Assembly: GCA_964352815.1 (NCBI GenBank)
Contig: CAYGTO010000010.1
Span: 1 to 64,000 of the forward strand
Length of the DNA stretch: 64,000 nt
DNA from: CAYGTO01 sp964352815
GTDB lineage: Bacteria; Pseudomonadota; Alphaproteobacteria; Rickettsiales; UBA3002
Direction: 5' to 3'
In this document: positions 36,566 through 44,861 of the stretch, one piece after another
Position numbering within the stretch: position 1 is the stretch's first letter
Layout: each line of letters begins with the position of its first letter
Position numbers and translations under genes: made by a program
The notes under the pieces: generated by a model
The model's input: only the letters and a program-made list of their open reading frames with translations
The model's database searches: none
Told to the model about the DNA's origin: nothing

Positions 36566-37359
36566 GCAAACACCCATAGTAAGATCACACTTCCTACCAC
36601 CATCCGGTAATAGGCGAAGGGCACAAAACCATGCGTGCCGATGAAGGCGATAAACCAACGCACGACGAAGAGCGCCGCGATGAAGGCGCTGATAAAACCC
36701 GCAGCAATTAGCTCGATCGCGTCGAGGGTGAGAAACTGATAATTTTTATACAGGTCATACACCGTCGCGCCTAGCATGGTGGGAATCGCGAGGAAGAAAG
36801 AAAATTCCGCCGCGGTTTTTCTATCCAGCCCAAGCAGGAGTGAGCCCATGATCGTTGCGCCCGAGCGTGAGGTACCAGGAATCATCGCCAGCACCTGACA
36901 GAAACCAATCTGTAGCGCTTTGGTGAGGGTAATGTGATCGACGGAATCAATCTTCGGGGCAGGCTTATATGCTTCGATCAATAGAATCGCGACACCCCCA
37001 ATGATCAACATCGCGCCCACGACTTCTGCTGAGAAGAGCACCGATTTGATAAACCCATGGGCCATCACGCCTATGACGGCAGCAGGAAGAAAGGCAATGA
37101 CAATCGCATGGGCGAAGCGTTGATCCTTCGCCTTGCCGGTGAGATAACCTGTGGCGGTGCGCCAGAGCTTATCGCGATACAGCCAGCAAATGGCGCCGAT
37201 CGCCCCGAGTTGAATCACAATCTCAAACACTTTCCCGGGTGGTGCGTTAAAGCCAATCACGTCAATCGCGACAATCAGATGGCCCGTCGAAGAGACCGGA
37301 ATAAACTCGGTCAGCCCTTCCAGGATGCCGAGCAAAAGGGCAATGAGCAATTCGTCCAT
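36562..37359 (-). CDS. uppP: Undecaprenyl-diphosphatase
   Basis: UppP (BacA) recycles undecaprenyl diphosphate to the monophosphate carrier. The 265-residue membrane protein has GILEGLTEFIPVSSTGHLI and PGTSRSGATIMGSLLLGLDRKTAAEFSFFLAIP, the catalytic signatures. The ATG at 37359 has no Shine-Dalgarno, but TATTCT lies six bases upstream (37371-37366) with TTGCTG 19 bases further, so a leaderless mRNA is plausible. Confidence 0.94.
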   Translation of the reverse strand: MDELLIALLLGILEGLTEFIPVSSTGHLIVAIDVIGFNAPPGKVFEIVIQLGAIGAICWLYRDKLWRTATGYLTGKAKDQRFAHAIVIAFLPAAVIGVMAHGFIKSVLFSAEVVGAMLIIGGVAILLIEAYKPAPKIDSVDHITLTKALQIGFCQVLAMIPGTSRSGATIMGSLLLGLDRKTAAEFSFFLAIPTMLGATVYDLYKNYQFLTLDAIELIAAGFISAFIAALFVVRWFIAFIGTHGFVPFAYYRMVVGSVILLWVFA

Positions 37360-37397
37360 GAGGAGAGAATACAAGAAAAGGAGAGAAGCGCAGCAAA

Positions 37398-37515
37398 ATA
37401 GTTTTCAATGAACTGCGAAAATTGTGAGCTTCGAGAACCAGCGCGCAGCGTACGTTAAGTACGTGAGCACTGAAAGCGCAGAAGATTACGATTTGCAGCG
37501 TTCAGTGGGAACTAT
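37398..37515. repeat. Family I palindromic element abutting petC
   Basis: A 118-base imperfect palindrome. The ends ATAGTTTTCAATGAACTG and CAGCGTTCAGTGGGAACTAT pair, as do the inner arms CTGCGAAAATTGTGAGCTTC and GAAGATTACGATTTGCAG, around CAGCGTACGTTAAGTACGTG. Its right end includes the petC stop codon (37512-37514, minus strand). Confidence 0.6.
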
Positions 37516-38273
37516 TTCTTCTTCACATCCGCCCAGATGCGCTTCATCGCCACATAGGAAAAACCGGTGAAGATGATCAGGAAGAGAATCACTTTCAGCC
37601 CGAGGCGTTTGCGCGCTTCCATTTCTGGCGATGCCGTCCACTGCAAGAAGTTGGTGACGTCATACGCCATCTGCTCAACGCTTGCTTCCGTACCATCCTG
37701 GTAATCAATGGCACCTTCTATGAGCGGTGCCGCCATCGCGATCTTCTCGCCCGCCATATACGGATTGTAATGCTGACCTTCGCCCATTTTCATACCCTCA
37801 GGCATCGGCTCATCATAGCCAGTGAGGAGAGAATAGACATAATTTGCACCATCGGCGCGCGCCTTCACGATCAGGCTTAGGTTCGGTGGATACGCACCGT
37901 TATTGACCGCACGTGCTGCATTCTCATTCGGATATGGATTCGGGTAATAGTCAGACGGGCGACCCGGGCGCTCAACCATCTCACCATCATCATTTGGCCC
38001 ATCCATCACGCTATATTCTGCTGCGAGCGCTTTGACTTCGTCAGCAGAAAACCCAATCTCAGTGAAGGTACGGAACGCCACGCCCTCAAGCCCATGACAA
38101 CTCGCACATACTTCGCGGTACACTTGAAAGCCGCGCTGTGCCGCCTGTTCATCGACGGTGCCGAACGGCCCGCTAAACGACCACTCGAGCTGCTTCGGAT
38201 ACTTCCCACCGCCTGCGGCCATCGCAACTGCCGGCATGCATATAAGAGCAAGGATTAAACCAATTCGCTTCAT
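37512..38273 (-). CDS. petC: Cytochrome c1 of the bc1 complex
   Basis: The 253-residue product has a signal peptide (LILALICMPAVAMAAGG), the haem c motif CASCH, the downstream methionine region with MPEGMKMGEG, and a C-terminal membrane anchor (VILFLIIFTGFSYVAM). The second of two adjacent ATGs (38273) has better spacing from AGGAG. It is the last gene of the petABC operon, 11 bases after petB. Confidence 0.94.
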   Translation of the reverse strand: MKRIGLILALICMPAVAMAAGGGKYPKQLEWSFSGPFGTVDEQAAQRGFQVYREVCASCHGLEGVAFRTFTEIGFSADEVKALAAEYSVMDGPNDDGEMVERPGRPSDYYPNPYPNENAARAVNNGAYPPNLSLIVKARADGANYVYSLLTGYDEPMPEGMKMGEGQHYNPYMAGEKIAMAAPLIEGAIDYQDGTEASVEQMAYDVTNFLQWTASPEMEARKRLGLKVILFLIIFTGFSYVAMKRIWADVKKK

Positions 38274-38284
38274 CATTCTCTCCT

Positions 38285-39508
38285 CTACGCTTTCGACAGC
38301 ACTGACTGATGAATACTCACCGGCAGCTCTTTCGGTTTTTCGACTTTACTGACCCACGGCATCACGAGCAGGAAGTGCGCAAAGTAATAGGCTGTGCAGA
38401 TCCGTGACAAAGTCACATAAATGCCTTCTGCTGGCATCGCGCCAAGATAGCCAAGGGCCACTGCGTTAATACCGAAAACCCAGAAGAACAGCTTGTAGAG
38501 CGGGCGGTAATTTGTACTACGCACGCGCGAACTATCGAGCCACGGAATCACGAACAGTACGAGAATCGCCGCGAACATGGCAAGTACACCGCCCAGCTTA
38601 TCTGGAATTGCACGCAAAATCGCGTAAAACGGCAAGAAATACCATTCCGGTACAATGTGCGCCGGCGTCACGAGCGGATTCGCTGGGATATAATTATCCG
38701 CATGGCCCAAATAATCAGGCGCGAAGAAGAGGAAACCAGCGAACACGATCAAGAACACACCAATGCCGAAGAAGTCCTTCACCGTGTAATACGGGTGGAA
38801 CGGGATTGTATCTTGCGGCCCTTTGACATCAATGCCCGTCGGATTGTTCGAGCCATAAGCATTGAGCGCGACAATATGCAGCACCACCGCACCCACAATC
38901 AGGAACGGCATCAAGAAATGCAGCGCAAAGAAGCGCGTTAGCGTTGGGTTATCGACCGAGAACCCACCCCATAGCCAGGTCACAATCGGATCACCAACCA
39001 GCGGAAACGCCGAGAAGAGGTTCGTAATCACCGTCGCGCCCCAAAAACTCATTTGCCCCCATGGCAAGACATAGCCCATGAAGGCGGTCGCCATCATGAG
39101 GAGTAAAATGATGATACCAAGCCACCACAACACTTCGCGCGGCGCTTTATACGAGCCATAATAGAGCCCCCGGAAGATATGGATATAGACAACAATGAAG
39201 AACATCGACGCGCCCACCGCATGCATGTAGCGAATCATCCAGCCGAAATTCACATTACGCATGATATGTTCAACCGAAGCAAACGCACCATCAACGCTGG
39301 AATTATAGTGCATCGCAAGGAACAGGCCGGTGAGAATTTGGATCACCAAACATAGGCCCGCAAGCGAGCCAAAATTCCAGAAATAGTTGAGATTCTTCGG
39401 TGTCGCATGACGCGGACCCACCGCCTTATCAATCGCGTAAATGATCGGCAAGCGGCGATCAACCCAGCCAACCCAGCCCTTATACGGAGATTCGTGATGT
39501 AGTGCCAT
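38285..39508 (-). CDS. petB: Cytochrome b of the bc1 complex
   Basis: The 407-residue product has eight membrane segments and both pairs of haem-ligand histidines, one in the MHYNSS/RYMHAVGAS region and one in LHFLMPFLIVGAVVLHIVAL. The quinol-site sequence PEWYFLPFYAILRAIP (PEWY) is present. The length is that of a full alphaproteobacterial cytochrome b, not the split b6/subunit IV form. It lies nine bases after petA. Confidence 0.96.
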   Translation of the reverse strand: MALHHESPYKGWVGWVDRRLPIIYAIDKAVGPRHATPKNLNYFWNFGSLAGLCLVIQILTGLFLAMHYNSSVDGAFASVEHIMRNVNFGWMIRYMHAVGASMFFIVVYIHIFRGLYYGSYKAPREVLWWLGIIILLLMMATAFMGYVLPWGQMSFWGATVITNLFSAFPLVGDPIVTWLWGGFSVDNPTLTRFFALHFLMPFLIVGAVVLHIVALNAYGSNNPTGIDVKGPQDTIPFHPYYTVKDFFGIGVFLIVFAGFLFFAPDYLGHADNYIPANPLVTPAHIVPEWYFLPFYAILRAIPDKLGGVLAMFAAILVLFVIPWLDSSRVRSTNYRPLYKLFFWVFGINAVALGYLGAMPAEGIYVTLSRICTAYYFAHFLLVMPWVSKVEKPKELPVSIHQSVLSKA

Positions 39509-39517
39509 AACTGCTCC

Positions 39518-40081
39518 TTATCCAATTTTAATCGCGGTGTCGCTGGTAAATTCGTAGTCCGGCACCAATAGATTAATCGGTGCCGGGCCTTTGCGGATTC
39601 GGCCTGACGTGTCGTAGTGTGAGCCATGGCATGGGCAGAACCAGCCCTTATACTCCCCCGCGCCATCACCGAGCGGGACACAGCCCAAATGCGTACACAC
39701 ACCGACCATGACCAGCCACTGCTCTTTGCCTTCTTTCACCCGCTCAGCATCCGTCTGTGGATCGGGCAGACTTTCACCATCGGCCGCTTTGGCGTCTTCA
39801 ATTTCTGCCGCAGTGCGGTGGCGCACAAAGACCGGCTTACCGCGCCACATCACTTTAATCTCTTGGCCTTCGGCGATCGGCGCCAAATTCACGTCGACCG
39901 ATGCGAGCGCCAGAACATCTTTCGATGGGTTCATACTATGCACAAATGGCCACACTGCTGCGCCCGCGCCCACAGCGCCCATGGCAGCGGCGGACAGCAC
40001 CATAAAATCGCGGCGCGTGCCTTCATGCGAATGTCCTGCTGATTGATCAGATGCGTGTGTGGTATCGACTGTTTCCGTCAT
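39518..40081 (-). CDS. petA: Rieske iron-sulfur subunit of the bc1 complex
   Basis: The 187-residue product has a twin-arginine-type N-terminus (GTRRDFMVLSAAAMGAVGAG) that also serves as membrane anchor, and the Rieske cluster motifs CTHLGC and CPCHGSHYD. It is the first gene of petABC. A Shine-Dalgarno (AGGCATAGGGA) is present. Upstream, TATAAA (minus strand, 40105-40110) may be the -10 box. Confidence 0.95.
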   Translation of the reverse strand: MTETVDTTHASDQSAGHSHEGTRRDFMVLSAAAMGAVGAGAAVWPFVHSMNPSKDVLALASVDVNLAPIAEGQEIKVMWRGKPVFVRHRTAAEIEDAKAADGESLPDPQTDAERVKEGKEQWLVMVGVCTHLGCVPLGDGAGEYKGWFCPCHGSHYDTSGRIRKGPAPINLLVPDYEFTSDTAIKIG

Positions 40082-40111
40082 GGTCCCTATGCCTCACTCG
40101 TTACTTTATAA

Positions 40112-40130
40112 TGATTCTAAGTTGGAATCA
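40112..40130. promoter_or_regulatory. Possible operator upstream of petABC
   Basis: A perfect six-base inverted repeat, TGATTC-N7-GAATCA, lies just upstream of the candidate pet -10 box (TATAAA on the minus strand, 40105-40110) and overlaps a weak TTGATT -35. It would suit a dimeric regulator. No cognate regulator is identified. Confidence 0.35.
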
Positions 40131-40309
40131 ATGGAATTTCATCCTATTGCGCTGCATATTCTCTTATTTGGCGATTGGGTGCAACGGGAAAAATGGTTTT
40201 TCCACGGAATTTCAGTGCTGAAACCACGATTACCCCCCAGCGAGAGATAAAAGCATGATATTTCTTACGGATGTCACAAAACCTTAACACGCGTTAACGC
40301 TAGGTTTGC

Positions 40310-40315
40310 TATAGT
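40310..40315 (+). promoter_or_regulatory. Possible -10 box for a leaderless transcript of the 40322 gene
   Basis: TATAGT is followed by six bases and the ATG at 40322. No Shine-Dalgarno is present. The -35 region is weak. Confidence 0.4.
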
Positions 40316-40321
40316 GCTGTT

Positions 40322-41647
40322 ATGGCACGAATCATAATAGATCCGAATAACTTAACGGGATATCGCACCCTTGATGGTTTTGTTGAGATACCCGTTGATC
40401 CATCAATGGGCGATCAGCAAAAAATGCTCACCATTGTGAATCACCTGCTCGCACATCACAGGCAATTTGCATGGGACCATGAAGCGAAAGCCCATCAAGG
40501 ACAAGGCGAGATGTTTTATGGCGCTGCGCTGCTTCGCACGGCTGAGAATAAATATTACCTTACCGCCAACACCCATTTGAAAGATTCCTCTGCCACACGC
40601 GACTGCGCCGAAGCGAATGGCGCTACAGAAGCCGTACAAGATGTGCTTGCCAACAAAATGGAAATCGAAGAAATTTGGTTCATGGGCGGCAAGGGCGATC
40701 GCTCGAAAGGCACCCTCACCCTCCCGGGCGAATTCGGTCGACGCAACACACCATGCGGAAGCTGTCTGGATGTCATCAATAGCCATAAACTCAAAAACGG
40801 TCATGAAACCTTAGCGCATATGCTGCCATTAAATGAGGGGGACTGGAAGCTCATTCCCGATCATGGGAACCATAAGGGGGCTCTCGCCAAACATCAGGTC
40901 ATGACCCGTGCCATTGGTGAACTGCTTCCTTACACTTCCATTTTCATCAGCGACCTCAGCAATCGGCTAAAGCCGGTCATCATGCGCGGAATGGACTACC
41001 TACAGAGCAACAAACCAGCAGATACGCTATCATATGCGATGAAACCCGGGGATATCACCACCGCTATTGATGCAGAGGCTCCCATGGAAAGCATGCACCG
41101 CATCCTGATGGATACCGTACGCCAAGAATATGGTAAACGTGAGGATGGCAGCTTACGCAAATGCACCGCCACGGTGGTGCGTACCACCAACGGAAGTTAC
41201 CATTTAGGCGTCTACATTGATGATGGCAAAACGCTTGCCACCCCCGATTCGGTCTACAATGCGATTCAAAATGCCCTTGGGGAACCGATCACCGATAGCT
41301 TCGTCCTCTCCGTAGATTTCCCTCGAGAAGCATCCTTGCGCGAATCCTATCAGAGAGATGCGAAACATTCCGTTAAAGTGACTCCCCCTAGCGGTGATAT
41401 GCGCAATCGGATAACAAAAGCACGCGCTAAAGACAATACACATCACACCGATTACCATGGAAAGGGAATGGGGCCTAACCAAAAACCTACCCTGCATATG
41501 CTGCTGCCCGTCGCGCCTGATGAGTTTAAGCCAGCACACCATGTGCAAACCGTGAATAGCGATAAAATGATACCCTATGGCTACACTAATCCGAAAAATG
41601 ACGGTTGCAGCCATCATGGCGGTTGCCAGCACCACGCGCATCGCTAA
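40322..41647 (+). CDS. Two-domain cytidine-deaminase-like zinc protein with His/Cys tail
   Basis: The 441-residue product is not a standard cytidine deaminase, but residues about 64-160 carry its zinc signature: C95 and E97 in RDCAEANGATEAV, and C145 and C148 in NTPCGSCLDVI. A second stretch at about 285-345 (ATVVRTTNGSYHLGVYIDD, then FVLSVDFPRE) parallels the first domain's AALLRTAENKYYLTAN but has lost the ligands, so I infer a degenerate duplicate. The C-terminus is rich in metal-binding residues (GCSHHGGCQHHAHR). The substrate is unknown; nucleoside, nucleic-acid or modified-base deamination are possible. trmL follows ten bases later. Confidence 0.7.
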   Translation: MARIIIDPNNLTGYRTLDGFVEIPVDPSMGDQQKMLTIVNHLLAHHRQFAWDHEAKAHQGQGEMFYGAALLRTAENKYYLTANTHLKDSSATRDCAEANGATEAVQDVLANKMEIEEIWFMGGKGDRSKGTLTLPGEFGRRNTPCGSCLDVINSHKLKNGHETLAHMLPLNEGDWKLIPDHGNHKGALAKHQVMTRAIGELLPYTSIFISDLSNRLKPVIMRGMDYLQSNKPADTLSYAMKPGDITTAIDAEAPMESMHRILMDTVRQEYGKREDGSLRKCTATVVRTTNGSYHLGVYIDDGKTLATPDSVYNAIQNALGEPITDSFVLSVDFPREASLRESYQRDAKHSVKVTPPSGDMRNRITKARAKDNTHHTDYHGKGMGPNQKPTLHMLLPVAPDEFKPAHHVQTVNSDKMIPYGYTNPKNDGCSHHGGCQHHAHR

Positions 41648-41656
41648 ACTGCGCGC

Positions 41657-42106
41657 ATGACCACCCCTGCCCTTATCCTCTATCAGCCTGATATTGCCCA
41701 GAATTTTGGCGCGATCCTGCGGCTAGGTGCCTGTATGGGATTGCCGGTCCATGTCATTGAGCCATGCGGCTTTCCTCTTGACGATAAGCGCGTGCGCCGC
41801 GCCGGGATGGACTATATTGAAGGCGCCGAACTGATCCGCCATGCCTCCTGGGAGCATTATAAAGAGGCCCGGCCTAGCCGGCGCAAAATCCTCCTGACCA
41901 CTAAAGGCACAGAGCCACTCTACCCCTTTGAATTTACTGACAATGATGATGTGATCTTCGGCCGTGAAAGCGCCGGCGCACCAGAAACCGTGCATGCTGC
42001 AATGGATCACCGGCTGCTGATTCCCATGCCCGGCGAAGGCCGCTCACTCAACCTCGCCATGTCGGTGGCGATAGTGGCAGGCGAAGTGGTGCGGCAAAGT
42101 TATTAA
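41657..42106 (+). CDS. trmL: tRNA (cytidine/uridine-34-2'-O)-methyltransferase TrmL
   Basis: TrmL methylates the wobble ribose of certain leucine tRNAs. The 149-residue SPOUT protein has ALILYQPDIAQNFGAILRLGACMG at the start, FGRESAGAPE in the middle and the knot segment PMPGEGRSLNLAMSVAIVAGEV near the end, giving a minimal SPOUT domain of normal length. It starts ten bases after the deaminase-like gene, so the two may be co-transcribed. Confidence 0.93.
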   Translation: MTTPALILYQPDIAQNFGAILRLGACMGLPVHVIEPCGFPLDDKRVRRAGMDYIEGAELIRHASWEHYKEARPSRRKILLTTKGTEPLYPFEFTDNDDVIFGRESAGAPETVHAAMDHRLLIPMPGEGRSLNLAMSVAIVAGEVVRQSY

Positions 42107-42137
42107 AATATTAATATATTTCTGTTACTTATAGGGG

Positions 42138-42668
42138 ATGGGCTACCCTAATGACCTCGTGCCTTATCGGCAAAACCCGTATGGCGATACTGTCACCGTG
42201 CGTACAGAGCCTCGTGATAATAGCTGGCGTTTTACTGTGGAAGGGGCGCTTGGTATCAACAACATGTATGGCGCACAACTCATTGTATTTCCTGATGATA
42301 TGAGAAGCATTCTCTTATGTCAGGCACCGGGGAGAGACCCGGAAACAGGCCGATTGGCTGCGGACACGCCGCCTCAGGAAAAGGCTTTTCACCTAGATCT
42401 ACACGAAACACAGGCTCTTTTAACAAAGCTAGCAAAGGAAGCGGGGCTATCGCCTGGAGACCATTTCCCCGAATCTTACCGCCTAGAACAAGGGAAAAAC
42501 TCATCATTATCAGATGCTTGCTATCAGAAAATTCTTACAGAGGAGCAAGCACGCTCCATACCACCGCTCCCTGAAATAGCGCCTGGGCCGCCGCAGCCCG
42601 AAACACCGGACGCACCGCTGCCGCCATACTTCAATGGCGCATCCCCCAGAACTCCCCCTAATCGCTAA
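42138..42668 (+). CDS. Uncharacterised protein with proline-rich C-terminus
   Basis: I do not recognise this 176-residue protein. There is no signal peptide or membrane segment. The first 120 residues look globular, and the last 45 are proline-rich and probably disordered (PPLPEIAPGPPQPETPDAP). AGGGG directly abuts the ATG, an unusually short spacing, so a start at a later codon remains possible. It sits in a patch of unfamiliar genes after trmL. Confidence 0.5.
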   Translation: MGYPNDLVPYRQNPYGDTVTVRTEPRDNSWRFTVEGALGINNMYGAQLIVFPDDMRSILLCQAPGRDPETGRLAADTPPQEKAFHLDLHETQALLTKLAKEAGLSPGDHFPESYRLEQGKNSSLSDACYQKILTEEQARSIPPLPEIAPGPPQPETPDAPLPPYFNGASPRTPPNR

Positions 42669-42750
42669 TGATCCTGCTGATTTTCATCATTTTGTAACAC
42701 TTTTCGGGTATACTCGATAAAGAATAGAACCAATGTAAGGAACGTAGTCA

Positions 42751-43422
42751 ATGTCAGATTCAAGCTTTGGAGATGCTTTTTCCGAAAGAGGGAAACGGGC
42801 ACAACAAGCACTTGGCGCAGTAGGCGAGAACGCATTGTATCAGCTAAGCAAAGGACTTATCAAAGCGACGGACCCAGGTTACTGCAATACGGCATTATCC
42901 AGCTGCATTAGTTACGAAGATACACGCACCGCATCAGAAGGATTAACCACAAAAGACACGTCTAGACTCACTATTATCGATACTATCATGCAAGGCGAAA
43001 CATGGATCGCACGGTGTTATCTCGACAAAACAGAAATCACATACACGTTTGAAAACAACCAGATACGAGCGGCTATAAAAGGCGAAGAGATCATTTTACC
43101 TTATGACGGAAAAAAAGGGTTTGAACGCGCTATTGCTGAAGTACAATCCATGGCAAAATTAGCCTCTGGAATTTCACGCTTTGACTCTTTGGATGATGGC
43201 ACCTATTCGCTAGGACACAGACGAGGCAGCATGACGGCGCAATCACCGCTAGACGGATATTGCACCATGCTCAATGAGATCAAAGAAGATCCCTCCAACA
43301 ATTTCAATTTCATTGGCTACAACAATCCCGGCATTCCGACTCCGGCTGAAGAGTTGACTGAGCCATGCTCTGGGCTTCCTGTGAGTCACCGCGACAAGCC
43401 GGCTTGCACCCCAGAACGCTAA
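42751..43422 (+). CDS. Uncharacterised protein
   Basis: I do not recognise this 223-residue protein. It opens with a basic amphipathic stretch (FSERGKRAQQALGAVGENALYQL), has no membrane segment, and contains seven cysteines, several in pairs separated by a few residues. AAGGAA lies ten bases before the ATG. The coding sequence looks more AT-rich than its neighbours, which may point to recent arrival; this was judged by eye only. Confidence 0.55.
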   Translation: MSDSSFGDAFSERGKRAQQALGAVGENALYQLSKGLIKATDPGYCNTALSSCISYEDTRTASEGLTTKDTSRLTIIDTIMQGETWIARCYLDKTEITYTFENNQIRAAIKGEEIILPYDGKKGFERAIAEVQSMAKLASGISRFDSLDDGTYSLGHRRGSMTAQSPLDGYCTMLNEIKEDPSNNFNFIGYNNPGIPTPAEELTEPCSGLPVSHRDKPACTPER

Positions 43423-43431
43423 TTTTCATGA

Positions 43432-43460
43432 TTGCATCACTGCCCGCCGCTTGCTAAGAC
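43432..43460 (+). promoter_or_regulatory. Possible hemF promoter (leaderless layout)
   Basis: TTGCAT (43432-43437), a 17-base spacer and TAAGAC (43455-43460) are followed by six bases and the hemF ATG. The -10 match is modest. Confidence 0.4.
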
Positions 43461-43466
43461 AGCAGC

Positions 43467-44768
43467 ATGTCTTCTGCTGCTCCATCCCCTGCATCCGCAC
43501 CTTTGTCCATCAACGCGAAACAATCTCTTGCTTCCGGTTGGTTCCGCGAACTTCGCGATTCGATCTGCGCGAGTTTCGAGGCGATCGAAGATGAGCTGGC
43601 GTCCGGCCCACATGCAGCTCTTGATGCGGGCCGGTTCGAGCGCAAGATGTGGGATCGCGACACCATAGGGTCAGAGGGAAATGAGTCGGCGTCAGCAGAC
43701 GGCGTCTTTAGTCGCGAAGCGTCAGTTCCATCGCGCAAAACAGCAGTGCAGCGCGGGGACGAACATAATAAAGGCGGCGGCGAAATCTCCATCATGCGCG
43801 GCCGCGTCTTTGAAAAAGTCGGCGTCAATATCTCGACGGTGAGCGGAAAATTCTCGGAGAAATTTCAAAAAGAAATGCCTGGTGGCAGCGACACGCCCTA
43901 TTATTGGGCGAGCGGAATTTCCCTTGTCGCCCATATGCGCTCACCCCTCGTCCCCGCCGCGCATATGAACACGCGGATGATCTGTTTAGGGGATCGGGAT
44001 TGGGGATTAAATAATACTGAGGCACAAAATCGAGGCCAGGCATGTCCGGCGAAGCTCGAAGAGCGTAGACGGAAGGCCGAATCCCGAAAGCCGAATCCCC
44101 AAGGCGCGACGCGCCTATGGTTCGGCGGCGGCGGCGACCTCAACCCAATGTATGACATCGCGCAAGACACAGCCGATTTTCACGGGGCCTTCCAAAAAGT
44201 GTGTGACGCCTATGACCCTGACTGGCATGCCCTCTTTAAAGCATGGTGCGACGAATATTTTTTCATTCCTCACCGCAATGAAGCGCGCGGCGTCGGCGGC
44301 ATTTTTTATGATTATTTAGGATTTAACAGCCAGAACGCAGACGCGCCGCTTCGCGAGGAAGCGCGCAGTGCTGACGACGCGATCCAGAAAGCCACACGCT
44401 CAGACTGGACTGCTTCACCTAAAGGTTCGCAGAACGGTTCCTCTAACTTTGGAGGTAACAATCATTCCCGCGGCCCTGCGACCCAGGCTGGTATGGAAGC
44501 GACCATGGCCGCACCGCAGGATTGGGACACGCGCTTTGCCTTCACCAAGCAGGTGGGCGAAACGTTCCGCGACATTTATGGCGAGCTGATCCGCCGTCAC
44601 ATCCATGAGCCATGGACGGACAAGCAGCGCGAATGGCAGCTCGAAAAACGTGGGCGCTATGCGGAATATAATTTGCTCTATGATCGCGGCACGCGCTTTG
44701 GCCTGATGACCGGCGGCAACCCCGAAGCGATCCTGATGAGCTTGCCCCCTGAAGCACGGTGGCCTTGA
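43467..44768 (+). CDS. hemF: Oxygen-dependent coproporphyrinogen III oxidase with three in-frame repeat insertions
   Basis: HemF decarboxylates coproporphyrinogen III to protoporphyrinogen IX. At 433 residues it is about 130 longer than the family norm. Core motifs are present: FERKMWDRD, GGGEISIMRGRVFEKVGVNIS, RLWFGGGGDLNP, YFFIPHRNEARGVGGIFYDYL and GLMTGGNPEAILMSLPPEA. Three extra blocks interrupt them at about residues 67-101, 172-215 and 289-350. Each is made of dispersed palindromic DNA (families A, C and B). The frame is open throughout, so the gene is probably still translated; whether the enzyme is active cannot be told from sequence. Confidence 0.9.
   Translation: MSSAAPSPASAPLSINAKQSLASGWFRELRDSICASFEAIEDELASGPHAALDAGRFERKMWDRDTIGSEGNESASADGVFSREASVPSRKTAVQRGDEHNKGGGEISIMRGRVFEKVGVNISTVSGKFSEKFQKEMPGGSDTPYYWASGISLVAHMRSPLVPAAHMNTRMICLGDRDWGLNNTEAQNRGQACPAKLEERRRKAESRKPNPQGATRLWFGGGGDLNPMYDIAQDTADFHGAFQKVCDAYDPDWHALFKAWCDEYFFIPHRNEARGVGGIFYDYLGFNSQNADAPLREEARSADDAIQKATRSDWTASPKGSQNGSSNFGGNNHSRGPATQAGMEATMAAPQDWDTRFAFTKQVGETFRDIYGELIRRHIHEPWTDKQREWQLEKRGRYAEYNLLYDRGTRFGLMTGGNPEAILMSLPPEARWP
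43698..43767 (+). repeat. Family A repeat inside hemF (insertion 1)
   Basis: Carries CGTC-AGCA-GACG as the variable hairpin, then CTTTAGTCGCGAAGCG, CATCGCGCAAAACAGCAGTG and CAGCGCGGGGACGAA, the family A core. It falls between DRDT and GGGEISIM of hemF. Confidence 0.75.
43985..44104 (+). repeat. Family C repeat inside hemF (insertion 2)
   Basis: Ends GGGGATCGGGATTGGGGAT and CCCGAAAGCCGAATCCCC form the arms. An inner piece (TGTCCGGCGAAGCTCGAAG to GACGG) looks like the small nested palindrome also found inside family B copies. It splits MNTRMI from RLWFGGGGDLNP. Confidence 0.7.
44330..44515 (+). repeat. Family B repeat plus extra sequence inside hemF (insertion 3)
   Basis: The core 44347-44435 reads GCTTCGCGAGGAAGCG, GACGCGATCCAGAAA, TGGACTGCTTC and GTTCGCAGAACG. 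About 80 further bases up to 44515 are also absent from normal HemF and may be a second, diverged element. It splits YDYLGFN from DWDTRFAF. Confidence 0.75.
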
Positions 44769-44783
44769 GTATAAAAATAGAAA

Positions 44784-44860
44784 CCGAGGCCAGGAGACCG
44801 AGCCTTTAGTCGCGACAGCGTTAGGCTCATCGCGCAGCCCAGACGGGCGGAGCGGGAGCG
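44784..44860. repeat. Family A palindromic repeat, intergenic after hemF
   Basis: Contains GAGCCTTTAGTCGCGACAGC, TTAGGCTCATCGCGCA and GCGGGAGCG. It fills the gap between the convergent hemF and ampG genes. Confidence 0.65.
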
Positions 44861-44861
44861 A

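Noticed and set aside
43467..44768. hemF as a pseudogene
   Set aside because: Despite three insertions there is no stop or frameshift and all conserved blocks are present in order, so it is reported as a coding gene.
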